Assembly: GCF_900167065.1 (NCBI RefSeq)
Contig: NZ_FUYA01000011.1
Span: forward strand, 1-64,000
DNA from: Desulfobaculum bizertense DSM 18034
GTDB lineage: Bacteria; Desulfobacterota; Desulfovibrionia; Desulfovibrionales; Desulfovibrionaceae
Reading direction: 5' to 3'
DNA length: 64,000 nt
Under the pieces are notes generated by a model, which made no database searches, was not told where the DNA came from, and saw only the letters and a program-made list of their open reading frames with translations. Position numbers and translations under genes: made by a program. The number at the start of each line of letters is the position of its first letter. The first letter of the stretch is position 1. Positions 1 to 8,802 of the stretch are shown here, piece by piece.

Positions 1-104
1 AAGCCGTGCAAGCGAAGCTTGCACGGCTTTTAAACTCGATGAGGATACGTAAGGGAATCATTCCCTTACGCGGGGGTTTGGGGGCTGGCCCCCAACTCTC
101 CCCT
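1..104. repeat. Dispersed three-hairpin element, copy A
   Basis: The first 75 bases are identical to 23800-23874. The element holds three inverted repeats: AGCCGTGCAAGC/GCTTGCACGGCT with a GAA loop (2-28), CGTAAGGGAA/TTCCCTTACG with a TCA loop (48-70), and TTGGGGGC/GCCCCCAA with a TG loop (78-95). It lies about 25 bases 3' of the stop codon of a minus-strand gene, as does the second copy, so it would be transcribed into that gene's 3' UTR and could act as terminator or RNA-end protection. The window starts inside the left arm, so the true left end is not visible. Confidence 0.85.
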
Positions 105-127
105 CTTCAAACATCTTCTCGACATTC

Positions 128-859
128 CTATAAAATCTGGCTCAGGAACAGCTTCGCACGCTCATTGGTCGGATTATCAAAGAAATGCTCAGGAGTACCT
201 TCTTCAATAATGGTTCCCGCGTCCATAAAGATCACGCGATCTGCCACTTCACGGGCAAAACCCATTTCATGAGTAACGACGACCATTGTCATGCCGGAAC
301 GGGCAAGTGCCTTCATAACGTCCAAAACTTCACCGACCATCTCGGGATCAAGAGCGGAAGTCGGTTCGTCAAAAAGCATCACTTTGGGTTCCATGCACAG
401 CGCGCGGGCAATAGCGACACGCTGCTGCTGGCCACCAGAGAGCTGATCTGGGTGGGCATTCCACTTAGCGTCAATGCCGACCTTTTTCAGCAGCTTCATA
501 CCCAGCTCCTCGCACTCTTTGCGACCTTTGCCACGGACCATCATGGGGGCCATGACAAGATTCTCCAAAACAGTCTTGTGCGGAAACAGGTTGAAGGACT
601 GAAACACCATGCCAGCCTCAGCGCGAACCTTGTTAATATCGACGTTACCATCAAGGACGTTTTCGCCATCAATGGTAATTTCGCCAGAGTCCGCGAACTC
701 AAGACGGTTCAGGCAGCGCAGAAAAGTTGACTTGCCAGAGCCTGAGGGGCCAATGATAACGACCACTTCGCCGGGCTTCACTTCGCAGCTGACATTATTC
801 AGGGCCTGAATCTTTTCAGGCACATAAAAAAACTTATTAACGTTCTTTGCTTTAATCAT
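128..859 (-). CDS. Polar amino-acid ABC transporter, ATP-binding protein
   Basis: A 243-residue ATPase that would power uptake of a polar amino acid (GlnQ/HisP/ArtP group). Visible motifs are Walker A GPSGSGKS near residue 38, signature LSGGQQQR near 141, Walker [13 protein letters not shown] near 161 and the switch histidine in [10 protein letters not shown] near 196. Length and motif spacing are normal. It follows the permease gene with a 4-base gap and is the last gene of a binding protein-permease-ATPase unit on the minus strand. The exact substrate cannot be read from the sequence. Confidence 0.95.
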   Translation of the reverse strand: MIKAKNVNKFFYVPEKIQALNNVSCEVKPGEVVVIIGPSGSGKSTFLRCLNRLEFADSGEITIDGENVLDGNVDINKVRAEAGMVFQSFNLFPHKTVLENLVMAPMMVRGKGRKECEELGMKLLKKVGIDAKWNAHPDQLSGGQQQRVAIARALCMEPKVMLFDEPTSALDPEMVGEVLDVMKALARSGMTMVVVTHEMGFAREVADRVIFMDAGTIIEEGTPEHFFDNPTNERAKLFLSQIL

Positions 860-863
860 GTTC

Positions 864-1871
864 TTAGACCGCCTTGCGTTCCATGTACTGCACCGCGACA
901 GAGAGAATAAACGTCAGTACGAGATATAACAACGCACAGACAATCCACATCTCATAGACCTGAAGGGATGCGGTAACGACCTCACGGGTGACCTTGGTCA
1001 GCTCACGCACGGCGATAACACCAAGCAGCGAAGAGTCTTTGACAAGACTAATAAACTGACCAGCAAGAGCCGGAAGGATACGACGAATAGCCTGCGGCAT
1101 GACGACCTTTCTCATTGCCTGAGAATAGTTCATGCCAAGGGAACGGGCAGCTTCCATCTGACCACGGTGCACGCTCTGGATACCAGCGCGGACAATTTCT
1201 GCAGTATACGCACCTGTAAAAGTCGCCAGACCAAAGGCACCAAACCACAGATTCGGGATATTCGGCAGGCCCCAGTTCGCCATAAGCTGATTCAGCAGCG
1301 TACCAATAACGTAGTACCAGATCATCAGCTGAACCATCAGCGGGGAGCCACGAACCAGCTCAATGTAGGTAATGGCGAGCCACTTGAGCATAGGGTTGTC
1401 CGAAATACGCATAAGGCCCGTCGCCATACCTGCAATCATACCGAGGATGATAGCGATAAAGCTGACCTTGAGCGTTGTTATCAGACCAACAAGGAACAGA
1501 CCGAGTCGCCCATGCGTACTCGAACCGAGCACGTCTCCGGGGTAGACAAAATCCCCTTCTTCCACGAGAAGGTTCTTGCTGGGGATCGTATACGTTTCCT
1601 CAGCTCCGTCCATAGCGGCAACAGTGACGTTGTAACCTTTCTCGGTCTGCTCGACAGTGGAGACTTCACCATCGAGCTCACTTCGGACTTTGACCTCTTC
1701 CTGATAGTAGAAATACTGGGGCACGCGATACCAACGCCACGTGTAGTCAACGTACTTGGTAGCACCGTAGGCACCCAGACAGGCAAGGCCAATAAGAACG
1801 AAGAACATGACCCCCCAGAATTTCCTGTAGAGCGGGCTTCTGGGCCGATCCAAACCGGGATAGAGAGACAT
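864..1871 (-). CDS. Polar amino-acid ABC transporter permease with extra periplasmic insert
   Basis: A 335-residue inner-membrane permease of the HisM/GlnP type. The core, from about residue 120 to the end, holds the EAA loop region ([15 protein letters not shown]). The family is usually 215-250 residues. Here one N-terminal membrane segment (about 18-37) is followed by an extra polar, strand-rich stretch of about 80 residues (about 40-117) with pieces such as [15 protein letters not shown] and [14 protein letters not shown], which resemble a lipoyl or barrel-sandwich fold. It sits between the binding-protein gene and the ATPase gene. The core assignment is firm; the fold of the insert is inference. 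Confidence 0.92.
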   Translation of the reverse strand: MSLYPGLDRPRSPLYRKFWGVMFFVLIGLACLGAYGATKYVDYTWRWYRVPQYFYYQEEVKVRSELDGEVSTVEQTEKGYNVTVAAMDGAEETYTIPSKNLLVEEGDFVYPGDVLGSSTHGRLGLFLVGLITTLKVSFIAIILGMIAGMATGLMRISDNPMLKWLAITYIELVRGSPLMVQLMIWYYVIGTLLNQLMANWGLPNIPNLWFGAFGLATFTGAYTAEIVRAGIQSVHRGQMEAARSLGMNYSQAMRKVVMPQAIRRILPALAGQFISLVKDSSLLGVIAVRELTKVTREVVTASLQVYEMWIVCALLYLVLTFILSVAVQYMERKAV

Positions 1872-1988
1872 TCTGCCTTCACACTCCTTTGCCGCCCCAA
1901 ACGGGACGTAAAATTAAACTCAATACGTGCAGAGCACGATTCTCCATGTTCCCGTACCTGACGGAGACGTGAAGAAGCCTACCTACAG

Positions 1989-2034
1989 AAAAACAAAAAC
2001 ACCCCGCGCACCTTTTGCGAAAAAATGCGCGGGG
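1989..2034 (-). terminator. Hairpin with T-run between binding protein and permease genes
   Basis: The stem CCCCGCGCA/TGCGCGGGG is followed on the minus strand by TGTTTTTGTTTTT. It lies just after the binding-protein gene and before the permease, so it probably acts as a partial terminator that leaves more message for the binding protein than for the membrane parts. Confidence 0.8.
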
Positions 2035-2065
2035 CGACTCTATACTATTTCTTGCGAATACAGGC

Positions 2066-2884
2066 CTACAGGTTGTTGAACCACTTAGTGGACTTGAACC
2101 ATTTGGCATAAATTCTGTCGTAACGACCGTCGGACTTAATCTGCTTCAGGAAATTATTCAAGAAGTTTAAGAAGTCCGGATCACCACGCTTGATGCCCAT
2201 TGCGATAGGCTCGTAGGTGAAGGGCTTGTCAAGGAAGACAAGGTTCTTGCCACCCTGCTGTGCCATGAACATGACGCAGAAAGGCAGGTCATAAACAAAA
2301 GCGTCGGACTGACCATTCACAACGTCCATAGCGCCGTCAGGCTCTTTGTCGAAGGAGCGGTAGGTTGCCTTGGGCAGCATACGCTTAACAGCCATTTCAC
2401 CAGTCGTTCCGAGGCGGGAGGCAACGGTGTACTTCGGATCGTTCAGGTCGCGGTAAGACTTGATCTTTCCTTCGTGCTTCTTGTTGAGCAGGATAGCCTG
2501 ACCAATGGAAGCATACGGATCGGTAAAGTTGATCTGGAGGTTGCGCTCCTGAGTCAGAGTCATACCAGCGATGATGATATCGAACTTGTCAGCGAGCAGA
2601 GCCGGAACCATGCCGTCAAAGTCGGTGTTCACAATCTTGAGCTTAACGCCCATTGCCTTGGCAAGGGCCTTGCTGATGTCGATATCAAAACCAATGATGC
2701 GGCCTTTTTTGTCGACCATCTCGAAGGGAGCATATCCCGGATCAACACCAACGCGGATCTCACCATTCTTCAGAATGGTCTCAATGGTAGATTTTGAAGC
2801 AAGATCAAAATCTGCAGCAATTGCCTGTCCTGCAAAAAGGCAGAAACACGCGACAGCAAGCAGGATTTTCTTCATAGAATTCAT
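2066..2884 (-). CDS. Periplasmic amino-acid-binding protein of ABC transporter
   Basis: A 272-residue family 3 solute-binding protein. The signal peptide has the N-terminal lysines of MNSMKK, a hydrophobic core and cleavage near GQAIA-ADF. The mature part starts with the family's typical GEIRVGVDPGYAPFEM and GFDIDISKALAKAMG segments, and TLTQERNLQINFTDPYA is the usual inter-lobe region. It binds the substrate in the periplasm for the permease and ATPase encoded downstream. The start is supported by AGGAGG about ten bases upstream. An attenuator-like hairpin follows the gene. Confidence 0.95.
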   Translation of the reverse strand: MNSMKKILLAVACFCLFAGQAIAADFDLASKSTIETILKNGEIRVGVDPGYAPFEMVDKKGRIIGFDIDISKALAKAMGVKLKIVNTDFDGMVPALLADKFDIIIAGMTLTQERNLQINFTDPYASIGQAILLNKKHEGKIKSYRDLNDPKYTVASRLGTTGEMAVKRMLPKATYRSFDKEPDGAMDVVNGQSDAFVYDLPFCVMFMAQQGGKNLVFLDKPFTYEPIAMGIKRGDPDFLNFLNNFLKQIKSDGRYDRIYAKWFKSTKWFNNL

Positions 2885-2942
2885 CTGCAGGCCTCCTCTG
2901 CGGGGTTAGGGTAAAATGGATGGATAGACTTTAACAAAAAAG

Positions 2943-3107
2943 TTAATACTTACCCTCAGTGAGAACTTCCTTGATTATCATCTTCTTTTTGCAGACCGGG
3001 CAGACCGGCATTTCTTCTTCCGGAAGATAAATAACGCGGGTAATCTTGTGTTTCGGGCAATGTACTTCCACGGCCTCGCGCCGATACCTGTTCTTCAGGG
3101 CTTCCAT
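2943..3107 (-). CDS. Small zinc-ribbon protein, 54 residues
   Basis: A short gene with start ATG at 3107 and GGAGG five bases upstream. The product reads MEALKNRYRR..., then CPKH at residues 17-20 and CPVCKKK at 35-41, a likely four-ligand zinc site (two Cys, then CxxC). It is rich in Lys and Glu, without signal peptide or membrane segment. The function is unknown; such proteins may bind nucleic acid or serve as small regulators. It lies between the DDAH-like gene and the binding-protein gene on the same strand. Confidence 0.75.
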   Translation of the reverse strand: MEALKNRYRREAVEVHCPKHKITRVIYLPEEEMPVCPVCKKKMIIKEVLTEGKY

Positions 3108-3201
3108 ACGAGCCTCCGTGTCCTTTTTGTTGTGGATATACTCTGCTCATGAAAAAAACAAGAGAATATCCATTATTGTCAATTTTGAAATTTCTCTCTG
3201 C

Positions 3202-3963
3202 CTAGAAGCGGAGAGACAGGCACGTCAGTGCCCCATCCATTTTTCGAGTCTCAGACATGTTCAGCTCAACAATGTCTTTCCCAAGAGTTTCGAGCAGTGC
3301 ACGAGTCTTTGGGAAGCCTGCGGGCATAATAAAAGTATCGTTAATAAGCAAGACATTCGAGGCATAATCCTCTGCCTTGTCGACTATCAGCAGCTCATAG
3401 CCTTCGAGTTCTGGGCACTGGGCAAAATCTTCTGTGACCAGCAGGGTTTTACCACCAACCCAGTTTACGCTACACTTGAAATGGAGGCCTTCGGGAACCG
3501 GAACAGCGGTCCATGTGTATCCGTACTTTTCCATGATAGCGCCGAGCTGGCTGGCACCCTCTTTGTTGGTCCGGTCAGAAAGGCCGATGAAGAAGTGCTT
3601 TCCTACCAGCAGCACATCGCCGCCTTCGAGTGTTCCCGGAGCTGTAATGTACTCAAGCTTGCGGTACTTTGAAAGTGCGTCGGTGATCTTTGCCGTCTCG
3701 GCATTACGGCTTGCTGCGCCGGGATTCGTAATTGCTGCGACTTCCGGAACCACGACAGCAACGTCTTCCACAAAATGAGCATCGGGAAATGCTTCTTCAG
3801 GGTCAAGAACGTCAACCGTCAGTCCTCGGTCTCGCAAAGCCTGAACATATGCTGCGTGCTGGGTGAGCATAAGCTCATACTCGGCAGCGCCAAGCTCTGA
3901 TGCGGTGGTGATGCCCTTTGCGAAATCCTTGCATGGTGTCCGAACAATTGCCTGACTAAACAT
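3202..3963 (-). CDS. Dimethylarginine dimethylaminohydrolase-like amidinohydrolase
   Basis: A 253-residue guanidino-modifying enzyme of the pentein fold (DDAH group, EC 3.5.3.18 by similarity), which converts methylated arginines to citrulline plus methylamines. Visible active-site parts are FVED near residue 65, GTLEGGDVLL near 109, the catalytic His in GLHFKCSVNW near 160 and the catalytic Cys near the C terminus in DGALTCLSLRF. The length fits DDAH rather than the longer arginine deiminase (about 410). The start has AAGGAT nine bases upstream. The natural substrate is not certain. Confidence 0.88.
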   Translation of the reverse strand: MFSQAIVRTPCKDFAKGITTASELGAAEYELMLTQHAAYVQALRDRGLTVDVLDPEEAFPDAHFVEDVAVVVPEVAAITNPGAASRNAETAKITDALSKYRKLEYITAPGTLEGGDVLLVGKHFFIGLSDRTNKEGASQLGAIMEKYGYTWTAVPVPEGLHFKCSVNWVGGKTLLVTEDFAQCPELEGYELLIVDKAEDYASNVLLINDTFIMPAGFPKTRALLETLGKDIVELNMSETRKMDGALTCLSLRF

Positions 3964-4094
3964 TGTACTTATCCTTTTTTGCGATAAAACTGAAAGGTTT
4001 CTTTTTTAGTAAAAAATGACCCTATTGTCAAAAAAAACAAGGTGTTTTCGCAAAAAATCCCATAAAAAATTACAATTTTGGATTACAAAAAGTT

Positions 4095-4331
4095 ATGCTC
4101 ACTCTTCGCTGTGCAAAATGCAAAGCCAAACTCTGGAAATACAACAAGCTCGGAAAAGGGGAAGTCGTCCGCTGCCACAAGGAGCGGATTACCAAGATGT
4201 ACAAGGCAATTGAAAAAGACGGAAAGATGCTTTGTCCCTGCGGCGCAGTCATAGGACATGACAAGGGAAGCCACTGGAACATGGTTCGCAAGTCGTTCAT
4301 CTACTCTGGCGAAAAGGTCTCAAAGCTCTAG
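4095..4331 (+). CDS. Zinc-ribbon protein, 78 residues
   Basis: A 78-residue protein with an N-terminal CAKCKAKLWKY site and a later CHK...CPCG site, giving a likely CxxC/CxC zinc ribbon. The rest is basic and soluble. I recall similar small proteins in sulfate reducers, but no function is known to me. Ribosome binding is weak: no AGGAG is seen, while TACAAT about 20 bases before the ATG could be a -10 box. It precedes murI on the same strand with a 94-base gap. Confidence 0.7.
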   Translation: MLTLRCAKCKAKLWKYNKLGKGEVVRCHKERITKMYKAIEKDGKMLCPCGAVIGHDKGSHWNMVRKSFIYSGEKVSKL

Positions 4332-4425
4332 TTTCACGGTGCAGGGCGTTGACGACAGCGCCCCACAGAGGCAGTATCCCGACACCCGGCAAACTGCCGC
4401 AGACACCAACTCACGAGAAAACATC

Positions 4426-5241
4426 ATGGATAGATCACAGCTCCCCATTGGCCTCTTTGATTCCGGCGTTGGGGGCCTTACTGTTCTCAAGGCAATTCAG
4501 CAGCGCCTCCCAAACGAAGACTTGATTTACCTTGGCGACACAGCCCGGCTGCCCTACGGCACAAAAGGGCCAAACACCATTTCAAAATATGCGCTCCAGT
4601 GCTCTGCCCGCCTTGTTGAACGAGGCATCAAGGCTCTGGTTATTGCCTGCAACACGGTTAGTTCCGTTGCCCTCCAGTCTCTGCGGGAAGCATACCCCGG
4701 CCTTCCAGTCATCGGCGTTATCCAGCCCGGAGCCAAAGCAGGTGTGCAGGCCACGCAGAATGGGCGTATTGCTGTTCTCGCCACCATACAGACCATCAAT
4801 GGCAAAGCGTATCAGAAAGCCATTACCACACTCATGCCGGAAGCCCGCGTCATGGGCGTCCCCTGCTCTCTCTTTGTCGCCCTTGCAGAAGAAGGCTGGA
4901 CCTCCGGCCCACTGGTCGAAGGCATTGCAGCCCGCTATCTGGACCCGGTCTTTGCGTCCAGCACACCGCCAGACAGTGTCGTTCTGGGATGTACCCACTT
5001 CCCGCTGCTCAAAGACGCTATCCAGAATGTCGTGGGCAAGGATGTCCACATTGTCGACTCAGCAGCAACAACAGCAGAAGCTGTCGATATCGAGCTGCAC
5101 CGGCTTGGCCTGAATAAACGCGAAGGCTGTGGTAAAAAGCTTTTCCTCGCGACAGACGATGTCTCAAAATTTACAAAGAATGGTGGAAAATTTCTTGGCT
5201 CACCAATTCCTCAAGACCTTGTGGAACTGGTGAACCTGTAG
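4426..5241 (+). CDS. murI: Glutamate racemase
   Basis: A 271-residue cytosolic racemase that makes D-glutamate for peptidoglycan. Both catalytic cysteines are in place: ACNTVSS near residue 72 and GCTHFPL near 184. The opening LPIGLFDSGVGGLTVL and LGDTARLPYG segments are hallmarks. The reading frame is open further upstream, but ATG 4426 gives the family's normal N terminus; the ribosome site there is weak. A terminator with a TTCG loop directly follows the stop codon. Confidence 0.97.
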   Translation: MDRSQLPIGLFDSGVGGLTVLKAIQQRLPNEDLIYLGDTARLPYGTKGPNTISKYALQCSARLVERGIKALVIACNTVSSVALQSLREAYPGLPVIGVIQPGAKAGVQATQNGRIAVLATIQTINGKAYQKAITTLMPEARVMGVPCSLFVALAEEGWTSGPLVEGIAARYLDPVFASSTPPDSVVLGCTHFPLLKDAIQNVVGKDVHIVDSAATTAEAVDIELHRLGLNKREGCGKKLFLATDDVSKFTKNGGKFLGSPIPQDLVELVNL

Positions 5242-5242
5242 A

Positions 5243-5268
5243 AAGGAGAGCTTCGGCTCTCCTTTTTT
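5243..5268 (+). terminator. Rho-independent terminator of murI
   Basis: Perfect stem AAGGAGAGC/GCTCTCCTT with a TTCG tetraloop, followed by a run of T. It may also serve the convergent membrane-protein gene. Confidence 0.93.
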
Positions 5269-5780
5269 TATTTCGTGCGGAGGTTCTTCCACGGCTTGAA
5301 CACAGACAGGAAGATGGTCAGCACCAGGACAAAAGCCTGAATCTGACCCCAGCGGGAATGTAGGCTGAATACCCGCAGATACTCAGAATTCGTAAAGACG
5401 TCTGGTCCAAGCTCAAGGGAGAGGTCACGCAAAGCCTCTTCCCAGGGACCAAGGTACAGCATCCCAAACAGAATGGCCGCCACGGTAATGATCCACTTGA
5501 GTATCAGCCAGCCGTGGCGAAAAAATCCAAAACGCGTAAACAGGCCATAAATAAGCCCCGTAACGAGACAGCCATAAGCTCCCGGCAAAACAACAACCTG
5601 CATATCCACAACACATGAGGCCACGTTCAGCCCGTAGAGCGCGGCGGCGTCATCCATGAACTGCCGATGACAGGCGAGCACTGTCAGTGCAACTGCCCCT
5701 CCGACCCAACACGACACAGCAAGCAGATGAAAACATTTGAGCCATCGTAGAGCACGAGATCCCAGCATGGGCCGATTCAT
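5268..5780 (-). CDS. Four-helix membrane protein, DUF2269-like
   Basis: A 170-residue inner-membrane protein with about four hydrophobic segments (near residues 15-35, 55-80, 87-107 and 148-165). Conserved-looking motifs are FHLLAVSCWVGGA and LHSRWGQIQ. The pattern resembles predicted membrane proteins of the DUF2269/CopD-like group, which may bind haem through membrane histidines, but the function is unknown. The frame is open upstream into ilvC; ATG 5780 is chosen because AAGGAG lies eight bases before it. Confidence 0.75.
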   Translation of the reverse strand: MNRPMLGSRALRWLKCFHLLAVSCWVGGAVALTVLACHRQFMDDAAALYGLNVASCVVDMQVVVLPGAYGCLVTGLIYGLFTRFGFFRHGWLILKWIITVAAILFGMLYLGPWEEALRDLSLELGPDVFTNSEYLRVFSLHSRWGQIQAFVLVLTIFLSVFKPWKNLRTK

Positions 5781-5816
5781 TCTTTCTTCTCCTTTCGTGT
5801 TTTTTGTCCATAGAAA

Positions 5817-5844
5817 AAGGCCGCACTCCGGAGAGTACGGCCTT
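5817..5844 (-). terminator. Terminator of ilvC
   Basis: Stem AAGGCCG.ACT/AGT.CGGCCTT followed on the minus strand by TTTTTCT, 34 bases after the ilvC stop codon. Confidence 0.85.
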
Positions 5845-5878
5845 GAATAAGCACATGTGTTTGCAGCGAGTATCGAGA

Positions 5879-6868
5879 CTATTTTTTGAGCCAGGACATC
5901 ATATCGCGCAGGCGGGCGCCAACGGTTTCGATAGGATGCTCGGCAGAACGGGCACGCATGGCAAAGAGCGATGCCTGACCGGCCTGATTTTCCAGGATGA
6001 ATTCGCGAGCAAAGCGGCCATCCTGAATTTCTTCGAGGCAACGCTTCATCTCAGCTTTTGTTTCGTCAGTCACGATACGCGGTCCGCGAGTGAAGTCGCC
6101 GTACTCTGCGGTATCAGAGATGGAGTGGCGCATATTGGCCATGCCACCTTCGTAGATGAGGTCAACAATGAGCTTCATCTCATGCAGGCACTCAAAATAT
6201 GCAATTTCAGGCTGGTATCCAGCTTCGACCAGAGTCTCAAAACCAGACTGGACGAGCTTGGTCAGACCACCGCAGAGAACTGCCTGCTCTCCAAAGAGGT
6301 CAGTCTCAGTCTCTTCACGGAAGCTGGTTTCCAGAACACCGGAACGGGTTCCGCCAATGCCCTTGGCGTAGGCCAGAGCAAAATCACGAGCAGAGCCAGT
6401 GCTGTCCTGATACACGGCAAAGAGGCAGGGAACGCCTGCACCTTCGGTGTAGACACGGCGGACGAGGTGACCGGGGCCTTTGGGGGCAACCATCACAACG
6501 TCAACATCTTTTGGGGGACGAATCTGCCCGTAGTGGATGTTGAATCCGTGGGCAAACAGCAGCACGTTACCGGGCTGGAGATTGGGAGCAATATCGTTTT
6601 TATAGACTTCGCCCTGCACCTGGTCGGGAAGCAGAATGATGATGACATCAGCGACCTTGGCAGCTTCAGCAGCACTCATGGGTTCAAAACCATGCTGCTT
6701 TGCCAGCTCGTAGTTCTCACCACCGGGACGCTGACCAACAACAACCTTACAACCGGAGTCGCGGAGGTTCTGTGCGTGAGCGTGGCCCTGGCTTCCATAA
6801 CCGATGACTGCAAAAGTCTTGTCGCGAAGCAGAGACATGTCTGCGTCGCTGTCATAGTACATTTTCAT
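5879..6868 (-). CDS. ilvC: Ketol-acid reductoisomerase (class I)
   Basis: A 329-residue enzyme of valine and isoleucine synthesis that isomerises and reduces acetolactate with NADPH and Mg. It shows the Rossmann motif [10 protein letters not shown] near residue 24, AHGFNIHYG near 106 and the metal-site segments KGPGH and [13 protein letters not shown]. The length is the normal short class I form. It appears to be transcribed alone, with its own terminator; the usual partners ilvB and ilvN are not in this window. Confidence 0.97.
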   Translation of the reverse strand: MKMYYDSDADMSLLRDKTFAVIGYGSQGHAHAQNLRDSGCKVVVGQRPGGENYELAKQHGFEPMSAAEAAKVADVIIILLPDQVQGEVYKNDIAPNLQPGNVLLFAHGFNIHYGQIRPPKDVDVVMVAPKGPGHLVRRVYTEGAGVPCLFAVYQDSTGSARDFALAYAKGIGGTRSGVLETSFREETETDLFGEQAVLCGGLTKLVQSGFETLVEAGYQPEIAYFECLHEMKLIVDLIYEGGMANMRHSISDTAEYGDFTRGPRIVTDETKAEMKRCLEEIQDGRFAREFILENQAGQASLFAMRARSAEHPIETVGARLRDMMSWLKK

Positions 6869-7092
6869 GATAATCCTTTCCTTTGTGCATTCGCGATCTC
6901 AAAAAAAAGCACTTGCGATACCGGCACCCCTCCGGCTTTCGCAAATGAGAACGCGTTAGCAGTTGCGATAGAAGCAGGCTACGACAAGCCGGATTGCAAC
7001 GCAACAGTTGTTTTACCTCTTTAAAAAACTTTTTTGATTTCCAGCGGTAGGACCGTCCTGACCACAAGACAGTCTCAGCATACACGCAGAGC

Positions 7093-7139
7093 AAAAAAAA
7101 AGACACACACCACAAGAGTTTGTCTTGCGGTGCGTGTCA
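7093..7139 (-). terminator. Terminator with T9 run
   Basis: Stem GACACGCACCGCAAG/CTTGTGGTGTGTGTC (with G-U pairs) followed by nine T on the minus strand. It closes the yggT to DUF465 gene set upstream. Confidence 0.88.
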
Positions 7140-7305
7140 CTGATTCATGAGGACGATCGTCCAAGTTCTGCTTCAGCTCTGCTTTACGGCGATCATGGGC
7201 TGTTTTCAGCTTTTCCACACGCGGGTCAGGCTCGCAGAGCCTCACACAAAGCGTCAGTCATCACAGACCTTGGCAGCGTCCAGGATTCTGGGTCTTTTCC
7301 CCACG
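7140..7305 (-). other. Gene-free spacer with coding-like but unopened stretch
   Basis: Between the DUF465-like gene and its terminator there are about 165 bases. One minus-strand frame reads coding-like (DPRVEKLKTAHDRRKAEL and on), but it has no good start and stops lie upstream, so no gene is called. It may be the remains of a second small coiled-coil gene. The stretch 6869-7092, between this unit and ilvC, holds the ilvC upstream region and nothing I can name. Confidence 0.3.
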
Positions 7306-7530
7306 CTACATGGGGGCCTGTCGTTCAAGAAGACCCATAAGCTTGGTTTTTCCAGCGAGTTTCTTTTTCTTGAGTTCCTTAACAACTCGGTCTTCATCAG
7401 GGGTCAGGTAGGCTTTCCGTTCAAGCTTGTGCAGCTGCTTTTCATACAACTGATGCTCTTCCCACAGAATCTTGATTTCGGGATTGAGGTCTGCGTACTC
7501 CGCGATCATTTCAAGATCCTTATTCTCCAT
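7306..7530 (-). CDS. DUF465 (YdcH-like) small coiled-coil protein
   Basis: A 74-residue helical protein. The core LWEEHQLYEKQLHKLE...YLTPDEDRVVKELKKKKLAGK matches the DUF465 pattern, where two charged helices are joined by a YLTP turn. No function is established. It is soluble, with no signal peptide. AAGGAG lies seven bases upstream of the ATG. It is the last gene of a run that holds yggT, a DivIVA-like gene and a DUF167 gene. Confidence 0.8.
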   Translation of the reverse strand: MENKDLEMIAEYADLNPEIKILWEEHQLYEKQLHKLERKAYLTPDEDRVVKELKKKKLAGKTKLMGLLERQAPM

Positions 7531-7578
7531 GAGCCTACTCCTTTTGACTTATGGTTCCATGTGGTCTCCACCACCCGG

Positions 7579-7866
7579 TCAGACCGGCCATGATGGTTCA
7601 GCGCCAGCTTCAACCATCACCGTCTTACGTCGATTTTTTTCACCGCGAAAAATCTGCACCTTATTTTTTTTGAGACTCAGTTCTTTTGCGATGAACGCAA
7701 CAAGTGCCTTATTGGCCTTGTTCTCAACAGCGGGGGCCATGAGCCGAATTTTGAGACATCCATCATGGAGTCCCTCCACCTGACTTTTTTTGGCTCCGGG
7801 CTGAACCCAAACATCAAGGGTCCAGTGCTCGCTGTCGTGCTGTTTCGCGTATTCCGGTAATGGCAT
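7579..7866 (-). CDS. DUF167 (YggU) family protein
   Basis: A 95-residue cytosolic protein. The segments VWVQPGAKKSQVEGLHDGCLKIRL, PAVENKANKALVAFIAKEL and IFRGEKNRRKTVMVEA fit the compact alpha-beta YggU fold. Its role is unknown. It is commonly found beside yggT, as here. ATG 7866 gives the usual length; a TTG at 7890 would add eight residues. Confidence 0.85.
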   Translation of the reverse strand: MPLPEYAKQHDSEHWTLDVWVQPGAKKSQVEGLHDGCLKIRLMAPAVENKANKALVAFIAKELSLKKNKVQIFRGEKNRRKTVMVEAGAEPSWPV

Positions 7867-7900
7867 CCCTGTTCTAGACTCCAAAGACAAAAAGGACGGA

Positions 7901-8407
7901 CTAAACGTTCGCCTTTTTCAGAAACTTCAACTTTTGCTCGGCCGCATCAAGAGTCTCCTCTTCCTGCCGGTCAAGCTCAAGCATGCGCAAATGCGCGTCA
8001 AGAATCGACCGCAGCTTCACCTCAAACTGGGTGCGCTGCTTTTTCAGCTCCGAAATATCACCGTGAATCTGGGCAAGTCGGTTATGCGCCTGATTCAGGA
8101 GCGTTTCGGCCTTTGCATTGGCAGCATCAATAATGAGCTGGGCCTCTTTCTGCGCAGTCGCCTTCATGTCGTCCATCATCTTCTGAGTCGTCATGAGGGT
8201 ATCGCGCAGAGTTTTCTCCCGACTTTTATGCTCTTCCAACGCCTGTTCCAGCATTGAAATTCTATTCTCAAGGCCTCGGTTATTTTCAGCGAGTTCGCCC
8301 ATCGTATCCGCGACATCCTGCAAAAACGCATCAACGTCTGCACAGGTATAGCCCCGGAAACTCCGGCCAAAGGCCTTGTTTAGAATATCTATTTTTGAAA
8401 CCGCCAT
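7901..8407 (-). CDS. DivIVA-domain protein
   Basis: A 168-residue protein. It opens with the DivIVA lipid-binding region (KIDILNKAFGRSFRGYTCADVDAFLQDVADTMG) and continues as a long coiled coil (about 35-160). Proteins of this type sense curved membrane and recruit division or cell-wall factors. The start at 8407 is preferred over 8422 because GAGGA lies eight bases upstream. Its position beside yggT, DUF167 and a HAD gene resembles the division-linked yggT neighbourhood of other bacteria. The exact role here is inferred. Confidence 0.85.
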   Translation of the reverse strand: MAVSKIDILNKAFGRSFRGYTCADVDAFLQDVADTMGELAENNRGLENRISMLEQALEEHKSREKTLRDTLMTTQKMMDDMKATAQKEAQLIIDAANAKAETLLNQAHNRLAQIHGDISELKKQRTQFEVKLRSILDAHLRMLELDRQEEETLDAAEQKLKFLKKANV

Positions 8408-8425
8408 TGTTTCAATCCTCACAGT

Positions 8426-8710
8426 TTACATCATTGCCAATGGGAAATAGCCCTTGATGACAATCTCAAGGAAGATAATTCCCAAAAGGACGACAATTGG
8501 CGAAAGGTCAACGCCTGAGACGTAAACAAAGGGCATCCATCGACGGATGCGATAAAAGACAGGTTCCGTTGCCCCACGCAAAAAACGGACAACTGGATTA
8601 TATGGATCAGGACGCACCCAGCTGATGAGTGCAGAGATGATAACTACCCATTTGTACAAAAAGAGAATCTGCAAGAGAATAAACACAATTCCCTGAATAA
8701 TCGGACCCAT
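8426..8710 (-). CDS. yggT: YggT family membrane protein
   Basis: A 94-residue protein with two membrane segments (about 5-27 and 66-86) joined by the conserved stretch SWVRPDPYNPVVRFLRGATEPVFYRIRRWMP. The family has been linked to osmotic stress and, by gene context, to division or protein export; the biochemical role is unknown. It starts the four-gene minus-strand run that continues with divIVA. Confidence 0.9.
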   Translation of the reverse strand: MGPIIQGIVFILLQILFLYKWVVIISALISWVRPDPYNPVVRFLRGATEPVFYRIRRWMPFVYVSGVDLSPIVVLLGIIFLEIVIKGYFPLAMM

Positions 8711-8802
8711 TCTTCCTCCGGTTCGGTGTGTCTCTCAGAGTGTTAGGGAGACTTACGATATAAAAAAGTTCGCATATCCCCCACAAAGTATCAAGGGCTA
8801 TT

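Noticed and set aside
5804-7024. Plus-strand open frame of 406 codons opposite ilvC
   Set aside because: Shadow of a clearly identified ketol-acid reductoisomerase gene.
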